Of a DNA stretch of 64,000 nucleotides, positions 36,885 to 49,983 are shown piece by piece; position 1 is the first letter of the stretch, and each line of letters opens with the position of its first letter. The DNA lies in NCBI GenBank assembly GCA_039707655.1, contig CM077676.1, positions 81,741,895 through 81,805,894 of the forward strand, in the 5' to 3' direction. The stretch comes from Elymus sibiricus. Taxonomy: Eukaryota; Streptophyta; Magnoliopsida; Poales; Poaceae. The notes beneath the pieces were generated by a model. The model saw only the letters and a program-made list of their open reading frames with translations. It made no database searches and was not told the origin of the DNA. The position numbers and the translations under genes were made by a program.

Positions 36885-39236
36885 TTAAATGCATGAAAAA
36901 TAGCAAATGAAGTTAGAAAGGGTTGAAATTTGAGGATGTGGCTTTGAATGGTGCATATTGAATGCACAAAAAGTCTGGAGTTGAAATAAGTTTAAAAAAA
37001 ATGAAATGCCTTTGTAACAGATGAGTTTTCGTCCGAAACCTTGATACTTCGAAGGAGATGGTCCAGTTTGTACACGAAGTGCATCCAGTTTTTGCCGTAA
37101 CCCTCTCAACTTTTTAGCACATGCTATGTGGGTGAAATGATGATACCATGCCAAGTTTCAACCTTTTCAGAGTTCATTTGTAGTGCTTTTCAATTTCAGG
37201 GTCATTTAGCTCAAAAAAATCATTAAATGCATGAAAAATAGCAAATGAAGTTAGAAAGGGTTGAAATTTGAGGATTTTGCTTCGAATGGTGCATATTGAA
37301 TGCACAAAAAGTCTGGAGTAGAAATAAGTTTAAAAAAAATGAAATGCTTTTGTAACAGATGAGTTTTCGTCCGAAACCTTGATACTTCGAAGGAGATGGT
37401 CCAGTTTGTACACGAAGTGCATCCAGTTTTTGCCGTAACCCTCTCAACTTTTTATCACATGCTATGTGGGTGAAATGATGATACCATGCCAAGTTTCAAC
37501 CTTTTCAGAGTTTATTTGTAGTGCTTTTCAATTTCAGGGTCATTTAGCTCAAAGAAATCATTAAATGCATGAAAAATAGCAAATGAAGTTAGAAAGGGTT
37601 GAAATTTGAGGATGTGGCTTCGAATGGTGCATATTGAATGCACAAAAAGTCTGGAGTTGAAATAAGTTTAAAAAAATGAAATTCCTTTGTAACAGATGAG
37701 TTTTCTTCAGAAACCTTGATACTTCGAAGGAGATGGTCCAGTTTGTACACGAAGTGCATCCAGTTTTTGCCGTAACCCTCTCAACTTTTTAGCACATGCT
37801 ATGTGGGTGAAATGATGATACCATGCCAAGTTTCAACCTTTTCAGAGTTCATTTGTAGTGCTCATGGTCATTTAGCTCAAAAAATCATTAAATGCATGAA
37901 AAATAGCAAATGAAGTTAGAAAGGGTTGAAATTTGAGGATGTGGCTTTGAATGGTGCATATTAAATGCACAAAAAGTCTGGAGTTGAAATAAGTTTAAAA
38001 AAATGAAATGCCTTTCTAACAGATGAGTTTTCGTTCGAAACCTTGATACTTCGAAGGAGATGGTCCAGTTTGTACACGAAGTGCATCCAGTTTTTGCCGT
38101 AACCCTGTCAACTTTTTATCACATGCTATGTGGGTGAAATGATGATACCATGCCAAGTTTCAACCTTTTCAGAGTTCATTTGTAGTGCTTTTCAATTTCA
38201 GGGTCATTTAGCTCAAAAAAATCATTAAATGCATGAAAAATAGCAAATGAAGTTAGAAAGGGTTGAAATTTGAGGATGTGGCTTTGAATGGTGCATATTG
38301 AATGCACAAAAAGTCTGGAGTTGAAATAAGTTTAAAAAAATGAAATGCCTTTGTAACACATGAGTTTTCGTCCGAAACCTTGATACTTCGTAGGAGATGG
38401 TCAGTTTGTACACGAAGTGCATCCAGTTTTTGCCGTAACCCTCTCAACTTTTTAGCACATGCTATGTGGGTGAAATGATGATACCATGCCAAGTTTCAAC
38501 CTTTTCAGAGTTTATTTGTAGTGCTTTTCAATTTCAGGGTCATTAAGCTCAAAAAAAATCATTAAATGCATGAAAAATAGAAAATGAAGTTAGAAAGGGT
38601 TGAAATTTGAGGATGTGGCTTTGAATGGTGCATATTGAATGCACAAAAAGTCTGGAGGTGAAATAAGTTTAAAAAAATGAAATGCCGTTGTAACAGATGA
38701 GTTTTCGTCCGAAACCTTGATACTTCGAAGGAGATGGTCCAGTTTGTACACGAAGTGCATCCAGTTTTTTCTGTAACCCTCTCAACTTTTTAGCACATGC
38801 TATGTGGGTGAAATGATGATACCATGCCAAGTTTCAACCTTTTCAGAGTTCATTTGTAGTGCTTTTCAATTTCAGGGTCATTAAGCTCAAAAAAAATCAT
38901 TAAATGCATGAAAAATAGCAAATGAAGTTAGAAAGGGTTGAAATTTGAGGATGTGGCTTTGAATGGTGCATATTGAATGCACAAAAAGTCTGGAGTTGAA
39001 ATAAGTTTAAAAAAAATGAAATGCCGTTGTAACAGATGAGTTTTCGTCCGAAACCTTGATACTTCGAAGGAGATGGTCCAGTTTGTACACGAAGTGCATC
39101 CAGTTTTTTCTGTAACCCTCTCAACTTTTTAGCACATGCTATGTGGGTGAAATGATGATACCATGCCAAGTTTCAACCTTTTCAGAGTTCATTTGTAGTG
39201 CTTTTCAATTTCAGGGTCATTTAGCTCAAAAAATCA
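36885..39236. repeat. Heptamer X'-S'a-E-D-T-N-N, copy 2 (2352 bp)
   Basis: Anchors are at 36885, 37223, 37561, 37888, 38225, 38562 and 38900. It repeats the rare marks of the unit 2353 bp upstream. Its first monomer reads tgaatgcacaaa, so it lacks the X mark. No R precedes it. Confidence 0.88.
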
Positions 39237-41586
39237 TTAAATGCATGAAAAATAGCAAATGAAGTTAGAAAGGGTTGAAATTTGAGGATGTGGCTTTGAA
39301 TGGTGCATATTGAATGCACAAAAAGTCTGGAGTTGAAATAAGTTTAAAAAAAATGAAATGCGTTTGTAACACATGAGTTTTCGTCCGAAACCTTGATACT
39401 TCGAAGGAGATGGTCCAGTTTGTACACGAACTGCATCCAGTTTTTTCCGTAACCCTCTCAACTTTTTAGCACATGCTATGTGGGTCAAATGATGATACCA
39501 TGCCAAGTTTCAGCCTTTTCAGAGTTCATTTGTAGTGCTTTTCAATTTCAGGGTCATTTAGCTCAAAAAATCATTAAATGCATGAAAAATAGCAAATGAA
39601 GTTAGAAAGGGTTGAAATTTGAGGATGTGGCTTTGAATGGTGCATATTGAATGAACAAAAAGTCTGGAGTTGAAATAAGTTTAAAAAAAATGAAATGCCT
39701 TTGTAACAGATGAGTTTTCGTCCGAAACCTTGATACTTCGAAGGAGATGGTCCAGTTTGTACACGAAGTGCATCCAGTTTTTGCCGTAACCCTCTCAACT
39801 TTTTAGCACATGCTATGTGGGTGAAATGATGATACCATGCCAAGTTTCAACCTTTTCAGAGTTCATTTGTAGTGCTTTTCAATTTCAGGGTCATTTAGCT
39901 CAAAAAAATCATTAAATGCATGAAAAATAGCAAATGAAGTTAGAAAGGGTTGAAATTTGAGGATTTTTCTTTGAATGGTGCATATTGAATGCACAAAAAG
40001 TCTGGAGTTGAAATAAGTTTAAAAAAAATGAAATGCTTTTGTAACAGATGAGTTTTCGTCCGAAACCTTGATACTTCGAAGGAGATGGTCCAGTTTGTAC
40101 ACGAAGTGCATCCAGTTTTTGCCTTAACCCTCTCAACTTTTTATCACATGCTATGTGGGTGAAATGATGATACCATGCCAAGTTTCAACCTTTTCAGAGT
40201 TTATTTGTAGTGCTTTTCAATTTCAGGGTCATTTAGCTCAAAGAAATCATTAAATGCATGAAAAATAGCAAATGAAGTTAGAAAGGGTTGAAATTTGAGG
40301 ATGTGGCTTCGAATGGTGCATATTGAATGCACAAAAAGTCTGGAGTTGAAATAAGTTTAAAAAAATGAAATGCCTTTGTAACAGATGAGTTTTCTTCAGA
40401 AACCTTGATACTTCGAAGGAGATGGTCCAGTTTGTACACGAAGTGCATCCAGTTTTTGCCGTAACCCTCTCAACTTTTTAGCACATGCTATGTGGGTGAA
40501 ATGATGATACCATGCCAAGTTTCAACCTTTTCAGAGTTCATTTGTAGTGCTCAGGGTCATTTAGCTCAAAAAATCATTAAATGCATGAAAAATAGCAAAT
40601 GAAGTTAGAAAGGGTTGAAATTTGAGGATGTGGCTTTGAATGGTGCATATTAAATGCACAAAAAGTCTGGAGTTGAAATAAGTTTAAAAAAATGAAATGC
40701 CTTTCTAACAGATGAGTTTTCGTTCGAAACCTTGATACTTCGAAGGAGATGGTCCAGTTTGTACACGAAGTGCATCCAGTTTTTGCCGTAACCCTGTCAA
40801 CTTTTTATCACATGCTATGTGGGTGAAATGATGATACCATGCCAAGTTTCAACCTTTTCAGAGTTCATTTGTAGTGCTTTTCAATTTCAGGGTCATTTAG
40901 CTCAAAAAAATCATTAAATGCATGAAAAATAGCAAATGAAGTTAGAAAGGGTTGAAATTTGAGGATGTGGCTTTGAATGGTGCATATTGAATGCACAAAA
41001 AGTCTGGAGTTGAAATAAGTTTAAAAAAATGAAATGCCTTTGTAACACATGAGTTTTCGTCCGAAACCTTGATACTTCGTAGGAGATGGTCAGTTTGTAC
41101 ACGAAGTGCATCCAGTTTTTGCCGTAACCCTCTCAACTTTTTAGCACATGCTATGTGGGTGAAATGATGATACCATGCCAAGTTTCAACCTTTTCAGAGT
41201 TTATTTGTAGTGCTTTTCAATTTCAGGGTCATTAAGCTCAAAAAAAATCATTAAATGCATGAAAAATAGCAAATGAAGTTAGAAAGGGTTGAAATTTGAG
41301 GATGTGGCTTTGAATGGTGCATATTGAATGCACAAAAAGTCTGGAGGTGAAATAAGTTTAAAAAAATGAAATGCCGTTGTAACAGATGAGTTTTCGTCCG
41401 AAACCTTGATACTTCGAAGGAGATGGTCCAGTTTGTACACGAAGTGCATCCAGTTTTTTCTGTAACCCTCTCAACTTTTTAGCACATGCTATGTGGGTGA
41501 AATGATGATACCATGCCAAGTTTCAACCTTTTCAGAGTTCATTTGTAGTGCTTTTCAATTTCAGGGTCATTTAGCTCAAAAAATCA
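39237..41586. repeat. Heptamer R-X-S'b-E-D-T-N (2350 bp)
   Basis: Anchors are at 39237, 39574, 39912, 40250, 40577, 40914 and 41251. S'b carries tttgccttaacc and a private ggatttttctttg. It belongs with the S'b copies at 28814, 30152, 31163 and 41925 rather than the adjacent S'a units. Confidence 0.86.
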
Positions 41587-43600
41587 TTAAATGCATGAAA
41601 AATAGCAAATGAAGTTAGAAAGGGTTGAAATTTGAGGATGTGGCTTTGAATGGTGCATATTGAATGAACAAAAAGTCTGGAGTTGAAATAAGTTTAAAAA
41701 AAATGAAATGCGTTTGTAACACATGAGTTTTCGTCCGAAACCTTGATACTTCGAAGGAGATGGTCCAGTTTGTACACGAAGTGCATCCAGTTTTTGCCGT
41801 AACCCTCTCAACTTTTTAGCACATGCTATGTGGGTGAAATGATGATACCATGCCAAGTTTCAACCTTTTCAGAGTTCATTTGTAGTGCTTTTCAATTTCA
41901 GGGTCATTTAGCTCAAAAAAATCATTAAATGCATGAAAAATAGCAAATGAAGTTAGAAAGGGTTGAAATTTGAGGATTTTGCTTTGAATGGTGCATATTG
42001 AATGCACAAAAAGTCTGGAGTTGAAATAAGTTTAAAAAAAATGAAATGCTTTTGTAACAGATGAGTTTTCGTCCGAAACCTTGATACTTCGAAGGAGATG
42101 GTCCAGTTTGTACACGAAGTGCATCCAGTTTTTGCCTTAACCCTCTCAACTTTTTATCACATGCTATGTGGGTGAAATGATGATACCATGCCAAGTTTCA
42201 ACCTTTTCAGAGTTTATTTGTAGTGCTTTTCAATTTCAGGGTCATTTAGCTCAAAGAAATCATTAAATGCATGAAAAATAGCAAATGAAGTTAGAAAGGG
42301 TTGAAATTTGAGGATGTGGCTTCGAATGGTGCATATTGAATGCACAAAAAGTCTGGAGTTGAAATAAGTTTAAAAAAATGAAATGCCTTTGTAACAGATG
42401 AGTTTTCTTCAGAAACCTTGATACTTCGAAGGAGATGGTCCAGTTTGTACACGAAGTGCATCCAGTTTTTGCCGTAACCCTCTCAACTTTTTAGCACAAG
42501 CTATGTGGGTGAAATGATGACACCATGCCAAGTTTCAACCTTTTCAGAGTTCATTTGTAGTGCTCAGGGTCATTTAGCTCAAAAAATCATTAAATGCATG
42601 AAAAATAGCAAATGAAGTTAGAAAGGGTTGAAATTTGAGGATGTGGCTTTGAATGGTGCATATTAAATGCACAAAAAGTCTGGAGTTGAAATAAGTTTAA
42701 AAAAATGAAATGCCTTTCTAACAGATGAGTTTTCGTTCGAAACCTTGATACTTCAAAGGAGATGGTCCAGTTTGTACACGAAGTGCATCCAGTTTTTGCC
42801 GTAACCCTGTCAACTTTTTATCACATGCTATGTGGGTGAAATGATGATACCATGCCAAGTTTCAACCTTTTCAGAGTTCATTTGTAGTGCTTTTCAATTT
42901 CAGGGTCATTTAGCTCAAAAAAATCATTAAATGCATGAAAAATAGCAAATGAAGTTAGAAAGGGTTGAAATTTGAGGATGTGGCTTTGAATGGTGCATAT
43001 TGAATGCACAAAAAGTCTGGAGTTGAAATAAGTTTAAAAAAATGAAATGCCTTTGTAACACATGAGTTTTCGTCCGAAACCTTGATACTTCGTAGGAGAT
43101 GGTCAGTTTGTACACGAAGTGCATCCAGTTTTTGCCGTAACCCTCTCAACTTTTTAGCACATGCTATGTGGGTGAAATGATGATACCATGCCAAGTTTCA
43201 ACCTTTTCAGAGTTTATTTGTAGTGCTTTTCAATTTCAGGGTCATTAAGCTCAAAAAAAATCATTAAATGCATGAAAAATAGCAAATGAAGTTAGAAAGG
43301 GTTGAAATTTGAGGATGTGGCTTTGAATGGTGCATATTGAATGCACAAAAAGTCTGGAGGTGAAATAAGTTTAAAAAAATGAAATGCCGTTGTAACAGAT
43401 GAGTTTTCGTCCGAAACCTTGATACTTCGAAGGAGATGGTCCAGTTTGTACACGAAGTGCATCCAGTTTTTTCTGTAACCCTCTCAACTTTTTAGCACAT
43501 GCTATGTGGGTGAAATGATGATACCATGCCAAGTTTCAACCTTTTCAGAGTTCATTTGTAGTGCTTTTCAATTTCAGGGTCATTTAGCTCAAAAAAATCA
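41587..43600. repeat. Hexamer X/R-S'b-E-D-T-N (2014 bp)
   Basis: Anchors are at 41587, 41925, 42263, 42590, 42927 and 43264. The first monomer fuses tgaatgaacaaa (X) with gcgtttgtaacacatg (R) and then an X-like end, replacing two monomers by one. Private changes are cacaagctatg and gatgacacc in E and cttcaaagg in D. Confidence 0.86.
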
Positions 43601-45952
43601 TTAAATGCATGAAAAATAGCAAATGAAGTTAGAAAGGGTTGAAATTTGAGGATGTGGCTTTGAATGGTGCATATTGAATGCACAAAAAGTCTGGAGTTGA
43701 AATAAGTTTAAAAAAAATGAAATGCGTTTGTAACACATGAGTTTTCGTCCGAAACCTTGATACTTCGAAGGAGATGGTCCAGTTTGTACACGAACTGCAT
43801 CCAGTTTTTTCCGTAACCCTCTCAACTTTTTAGCACATGCTATGTGGGTCAAATGATAATACCATGCCAAGTTTCAGCCTTTTCAGAGTTCATTTGTAGT
43901 GCTTTTCAATTTCAGGGTCATTTAGCTCAAAAAATCATTAAATGCATGAAAAATAGCAAATGAAGTTAGAAAGGGTTGAAATTTGAGGATGTGGCTTTGA
44001 ATGGTGCATATTGAATGAACAAAAAGTCTGGAGTTGAAATAAGTTTAAAAAAAATGAAACGCCTTTGTAACAGATGAGTTTTCGTCCGAAACCTTGATAC
44101 TTCGAAGGAGATGGTGCAGTTTGTACACGAAGTGCATCCAGTTTTTGCCGTAACCCTCTCAACTTTTTAGCACATGCTATGTGGGTGAAATGATGATACC
44201 ATGCCAAGTTTCAACCTTTTCAGAGTTCATTTGTAGTGCTTTTCAATTTCAGGGTCATTTAGCTCAAAAAAATCATTAAATGCATGAAAAATAGAAAATG
44301 AAGTTAGAAAGGGTTGAAATTTGAGGATGTGGCTTTGAATGGTGCATATTGAATGCACAAAAAGTCTGGAGTTGAAATAAGTTTAAAAAAAATGAAATGC
44401 TTTTGTAACAGATGAGTTTTCGTCCGAAACCTTGATACTTCGAAGGAGATGGTCCAGTTTGTACACGAAGTGCATCCAGTTTTTGCCGTAACCCTCTCAA
44501 CTTTTTATCACATGCTATGTGGGTGAAATGATAATACCATGCCAAGTTTCAACCTTTTCAGAGTTTATTTGTAGTGCTTTTCAATTTCAGGGTCATTTAG
44601 CTCAAAGAAATCATTAAATGCATGAAAAATAGCAAATGAAGTTAGAAAGGGTTGAAATTTGAGGATGTGGCTTCGAATGGTGCATATTGAATGCACAAAA
44701 AGTCTGGAGTTGAAATAAGTTTAAAAAAATGAAATGCCTTTGTAACAGATGAGTTTTCTTCAGAAACCTTGATACTTCGAAGGAGATGGTCCAGTTTGTA
44801 CACGAAGTGCATCCAGTTTTTGCCGTAACCCTCTCAACTTTTTAGCACATGCTATGTGGGTGAAATGATGATACCATGCCAAGTTTCAACCTTTTCAGAG
44901 TTCATTTGTAGTGCTCAGGGTCATTTAGCTCAAAAAATCATTAAATGCATGAAAAATAGCAAATGAAGTTAGAAAGGGTTGAAATTTGAGGATGTGGCTT
45001 TGAATGGTGCCTATTAAATGCACAAAAAGTCTGGAGTTGAAATAAGTTTAAAAAAATGAAATGCCTTTCTAACAGATGAGTTTTCGTTCGAAACCTTGAT
45101 ACTTCGAAGGAGATGGTCCAGTTTGTACACGAAGTGCATCCAGTTTTTGCCGTAACCCTGTCAACTTTTTATCACATGCTATGTGGGTGAAATGATGATA
45201 CCATGCCAAGTTTCAACCTTTTCAGAGTTCATTTGTAGTGCTTTTCAATTTACGGGTCATTTAGCTCAAAAAAATCATTATATGCATGAAAAATAGCAAA
45301 TGAAGTTAGAAAGGGTTGAAATTTGAGGATGTGGCTTTGAATGGTGCATATTCAATGCACAAAAAGTCTGGAGTTGAAATAAGTTTAAAAAAATGAAATG
45401 CCTTTGTAACACATGAGTTTTCGTCCGAAACCTTGATACTTCGTAGGAGATGGTCAGTTTGTACACGAAGTGCATCCAGTTTTTGCCGTAACCCTCTCAA
45501 CTTTTTAGCACATGCTATGTGGGTGAAATGATGATACCATGCCAAGTTTCAACCTTTTCAGAGTTTATTTGTAGTGCTTTTCAATTTCAGGGTCATTAAG
45601 CTCAAAAAAAAATCATTAAATGCATGAAAAATAGCAAATGAAGTTAGAAAGGGTTGAAATTTGAGGATGTGGCTTTGAATGGTGCATATTGAATGCACAA
45701 AAAGTCTGGAGGTGAAATAAGTTAAAAAAAATGAAATGCCGTTGTAACAGATGAGTTTTCGTCCGAAACCTTGATACTTCGAAGGAGATGGTCCAGTTTG
45801 TACACGAAGTGCATCCAGTTTTTTCTGTAACCCTCTCAACTTTTTAGCACATGCTATGTGGGTGAAATGATGATACCATGCCAAGTTTCAACCTTTTCAG
45901 AGTTCATTTGTAGTGCTTTTCAATTTCAGGGTCATTTAGCTCAAAAAAATCA
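43601..45952. repeat. Heptamer R-X-S-E-D-T-N (2352 bp)
   Basis: Anchors are at 43601, 43938, 44276, 44614, 44941, 45278 and 45616. It has more private changes than its neighbours: gataatacc in R and S, atggtgcagtt in X, tgcctattaaatg in D, atttacgggtc before T, tattcaatgcac in T and gttaaaaaaaatg in N. Confidence 0.85.
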
Positions 45953-46966
45953 TTAAATGCATGAAAAATAGAAAATGAAGTTAGAAAGGGTTGAAATTTG
46001 AGGATGTGGCTTTGAATGGTGCATATTGAATGCACAAAAAGTCTGGAGTTGAAATAATTTTAAAAAAATGAAATGCCTTTGTAACACATGAGTTTTCGTC
46101 CGAAACCTTGATACTTCGTAGGAGATGGTCAGTTTGTACACGAAGTGCATCCAGTTTTTGCCGTAACCCTCTCAACTTTTTAGCACATGCAATGTGGGTG
46201 AAATGATGATACCATGCCAAGTTTCAACCTTTTCAGAGTTTATTTGTAGTGCTTTTCAATTTCAGGGTCATTAAGCTCAAAAAAAATCATTAAATGCATG
46301 AAAAATAGCAAATGAAGTTAGAAAGGGTTGAAATTTGAGGATGTGGCTTTGAATGGTGCATATTGAATGCACAAAAAGTCTGGAGGTGAAATAAGTTTAA
46401 AAAAAATGAAATGCCGTTGTAACAGATGAGTTTTCGTCCGAAACCTTGATACTTCGAAGGAGATGGTCCAGTTTGTACACGAAGTGCATCCAGTTTTTTC
46501 TGTAACCCTCTCAACTTTTTAGCACATGCTATGTGGGTGAAATGATGATACCATGCCAAGTTTCAACCTTTTCAGAGTTCATTTGTAGTGCTTTTCAATT
46601 TCAGGGTCATTAAGCTCAAAAAAAATCATTAAATGCATGAAAAATAGCAAATGAAGTTAGAAAGGGTTGAAATTTGAGGATGTGGCTTTGAATGGTGCAT
46701 ATTGAATGCACAAAAAGTCTGGAGTTGAAATAAGTTTAAAAAAAATGAAATGCCGTTGTAACAGATGAGTTTTCGTCCGAAACCTTGATACTTCGAAGGA
46801 GATGGTCCAGTTTGTACACGAAGTGCATCCAGTTTTTTCTATAACCCTGTCAACTTTTTAGCACATGCTATGTGGGTGAAATGATGATACCATGCCAAGT
46901 TTCAACCTTTTCAGAGTTCATTTGTAGTGCTTTTCAATTTCAGGGTCATTTAGCTCAAAAAAATCA
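45953..46966. repeat. T-N-N run (1014 bp), partial repeat of the HOR tail
   Basis: Anchors are at 45953 (T, atagaaaatg, aataattttaaa, ggtcagttt), 46290 (N, ggaggtgaaat) and 46629 (N, private ttttttctataaccctg). It follows a T-N pair, so the T-N end of the HOR has been duplicated locally. Confidence 0.82.
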
Positions 46967-48308
46967 TTAAATGCATGAAAAATAGCAAATGAAGTTAGAA
47001 AGGGTTGAAATTTGAGGATGTGGCTTTGAATGGTGCATATTGAATGCACAAAAATTCTGGAGTTGAAATAAGTTTAAAAAAAATGAAATGCGTTTGTAAC
47101 ACATGAGTTTTCGTCCGAAACCTTGATACTTCGAAGGAGATGGTCCAGTTTGTACACGAACTGCATCCAGTTTTTTCCGTAACCCTCTCAACTTTTTAGC
47201 ACATGCTATGTGGGTCAAATGATGATACCATGCCAAGTTTCAGCCTTTTCAGAGTTCATTTGTAGTGCTTTTCAATTTCAGGGTCATTTAGCTCAAAAAA
47301 TCATTAAATGCATGAAAAATAGCAAATGAAGTTAGAAAGGGTTGAAATTTGAGGATGTGGCTTTGAATGGTGCATATTGAATGCACAAAAAGTCTGGAGT
47401 TGAAATAAGTTTAAAAAAAATGAAATGCCTTTGTAACAGATGAGTTTTCGTCCGAAACCTTGATACTTCGAAGGAGATGGTCCAGTTTGTACACGAAGTG
47501 CATCCAGTTTTTGCCGTAACCCTCTCAACTTTTTAGCACATGCTATGTGGGTGAAATGATGATACCATGCCAAGTTTCAACCTTTTCAGAGTTCATTTGT
47601 AGTGCTTTTCAATTTCAGGGTCATTTAGCTCAAAAAAATCATTAAATGCATGAAAAATAGCAAATGAAGTTAGAAAGGGTTGAAATTTGAGGATTTTGCT
47701 TTGAATGGTGCATATTGAATGCACAAAAAGTCTGGAGTTGAAATAAGTTTAAAAAAAATGAAATGCTTTTGTAACACATGAGTTTTCGTCCGAAACCTTG
47801 ATACTTCGAAGGAGATGGTCCAGTTTGTACACGAAGTGCATCCAGTTTTTGCCGTAACCCTCTCAACTTTTTATCACATGCTATGTGGGTGAAATGATGA
47901 TACCATGCCAAGTTTCAACCTTTTCAGAGTTTATTTGTAGTGCTTTTCAATTTCAGGGTCATTTAGCTCAAAAAAATCATTAAATGCATGAAAAATAGCA
48001 AATGAAGTTAGAAAGGGTTGAAATTTGAGGATGTGGCTTCGAATGGTGCATATTGAATGCACAAAAAGTCTGGAGTTGAAATAAGTTTAAAAAAATGAAA
48101 TGCCTTTGTAACAGATGAGTTTTCTTCAGAAACCTTGATACTTCGAAGGAGATGGTCCAGTTTGTACACGAAGTGCATCCAGTTTTTGCCGTAACCCTCT
48201 CAACTTTTTAGCACATGCTATGTGGGTGAAATGATGATACCATGCCAAGTTTCAACCTTTTCAGAGTTCATTTGTAGTGCTCAGGGTCATTTAGCTCAAA
48301 AAAAATCA
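46967..48308. repeat. R-X'-S'-E run at the right edge of the heptamer domain
   Basis: Anchors are at 46967 (R with ttctgg), 47304, 47642 (S', gcttttgtaacacatg) and 47980 (E, tttcttcagaaa, 9-bp deletion). It is the last unit with domain-3 marks; the next monomer is of K type. Confidence 0.82.
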
Positions 48309-49983
48309 TTAAATGCATGAAAAATAGCAAATGAAGTTAGAAAGGGTAGAAATTTGAGGATGTGGCTTTGAATGGTGCATATTAAATGCACAAAAAGTCT
48401 GGAGTTGAAATAAGTTTAAAAAAATGAAAGGCCTTGTAACATATGAGTTTTCGTCCGAAACCTTGATACTTCGAAGGAGATGGTCCAGTTTGTACACGAA
48501 GTGCATCCAGTTTTTGCCGTAAGCCTCTCAACTTTTTAGCACATGCTATGTGGGTGAAATGATGAAACCATGACAAGTTTCAACCTTTTCAGAGTTCATT
48601 TGCAGTGCTTTTCAATTTCAGGGTCATTTAGCTCAAAAAAATTCATTAAATGCATGAAAAATAGCAAATGAAGTTAGAAAGGGTTGAAATTTGATGATTT
48701 GGCTTCGAATGGTGCATATTGAATGCACAAAAAGTCTGGAGTTGAAATAAGTTTAAAAAAATGAAATGCCTTTGTAACAGATGAGTTTTCTTCCGAAACC
48801 TTGATACTTCGAAGGCGATGGTCCAGTTTGTACACGAAGTGCATCCAGTTTTTGCCGTAACCCTCTCAACTTTTTAGCACATGCTATGTGGGTGAAATGA
48901 TGATACCATGCCAAGTTTCAACCTTTTCAGAGTTCATTTGTAGTGCTCAGGATCATTTAGCTCAAAAAATCATTAAATGCATGAAAAATAGCAAATGAAG
49001 TTAGAAAGGGTTGAAATTTGAGGATGTGGCTTTGAATGGTGCATATTAAATGCACAAAAAGTCTGGAGTTGAAATAAGTTTAAAAAAATGAAATGCCTTT
49101 CTAACAGATGAGTTTTCGTTCGAAACCTTGATACTTCGAAGGAGATGGTCCAGTTTGTACACGAAGTGCATCCATTTTTTGCCGTAACCCTGTCAACTTT
49201 TTATCACATGCTATGTGGGTGAAATGATGATACCATGCCAAGTTTCAACCTTTTCAGAGTTCATTTGTAGTGCTTTTCAATTTCAGGGTCATTTAGCTCA
49301 AAAAAATCATTAAATGCATGAAAAATAGCAAATGAAGTTAGAAAGGGTTGAAATTTGAGGATGTGGCTTTGAATGGTGCATATTGAATGCACAAAAAGTC
49401 TGGAGTTGAAATAAGTTTAAAAAAATGAAATGCCTTTGTAACAGATGAGTTTTCGTTCGAAACCTTGATACTTCGTAGGAGATGGTCCAGTTTGTACACG
49501 AAGTGCATCCAGTTTTTGCCGTAACCCTCTCAACTTTTTATCACATGCTATGTGGGTGAAATGATGATACCACGCCAAGTTTCAACCTTTTCAGAGTTCA
49601 TTTGTAGTGCTTTTCAATTTCAGGGTCATTTAGGTCAAAAAAATCATTAAATGCATGAAAATAGCAAATGAAGTTAGAAATTGTTGAAATTTGAGGATTT
49701 GGCTTTGAATGGTGCATATTGAATGCACAAATAGTCTGGAGTTGAAATAAGTTTAAAGAAAATGAAATGCTTTTGTAACAGATGAGTTTTCGTCCGAAAC
49801 CTTGATACTTCGAAGGAGATGGTCCAGTTTGTACACGAAGTGCATCCAGTTTTTGCCGTAACCCTCTCAACTTTTTAGCACATGCTATGTGGGTGAAATG
49901 ATGATACCATGCCAAGTTTCAACATTTTCAGAGTTCATTTGTAGTGCTTTTCAATTTCAGGGTCATTTAGCTCAAAAAAATCA
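48309..49983. repeat. Diverged pentamer K-E-D-T-S (1675 bp), start of the right-hand domain
   Basis: Anchors are at 48309 (tattaaatgcac, gtaacatatg, gtaagcc, aaaccatgac, ttgcagtgc), 48646 (E, tttcttccgaaa, private gaaggcgatgg), 48973 (D), 49310 (T, cgttcgaaacc with full gtccagtttg) and 49647 (S-like, gaaattgttg, gtttaaagaaaatg). The E and T states match those before 11 kb, not those of 11-48 kb. Confidence 0.8.

Noticed and set aside
45953..46289. Apparent novel monomer class at aataattttaaa
   Set aside because: All other marks (ggtcagttt, cttcgtaggag, gtaacacatg) are those of T; the change is a single base.
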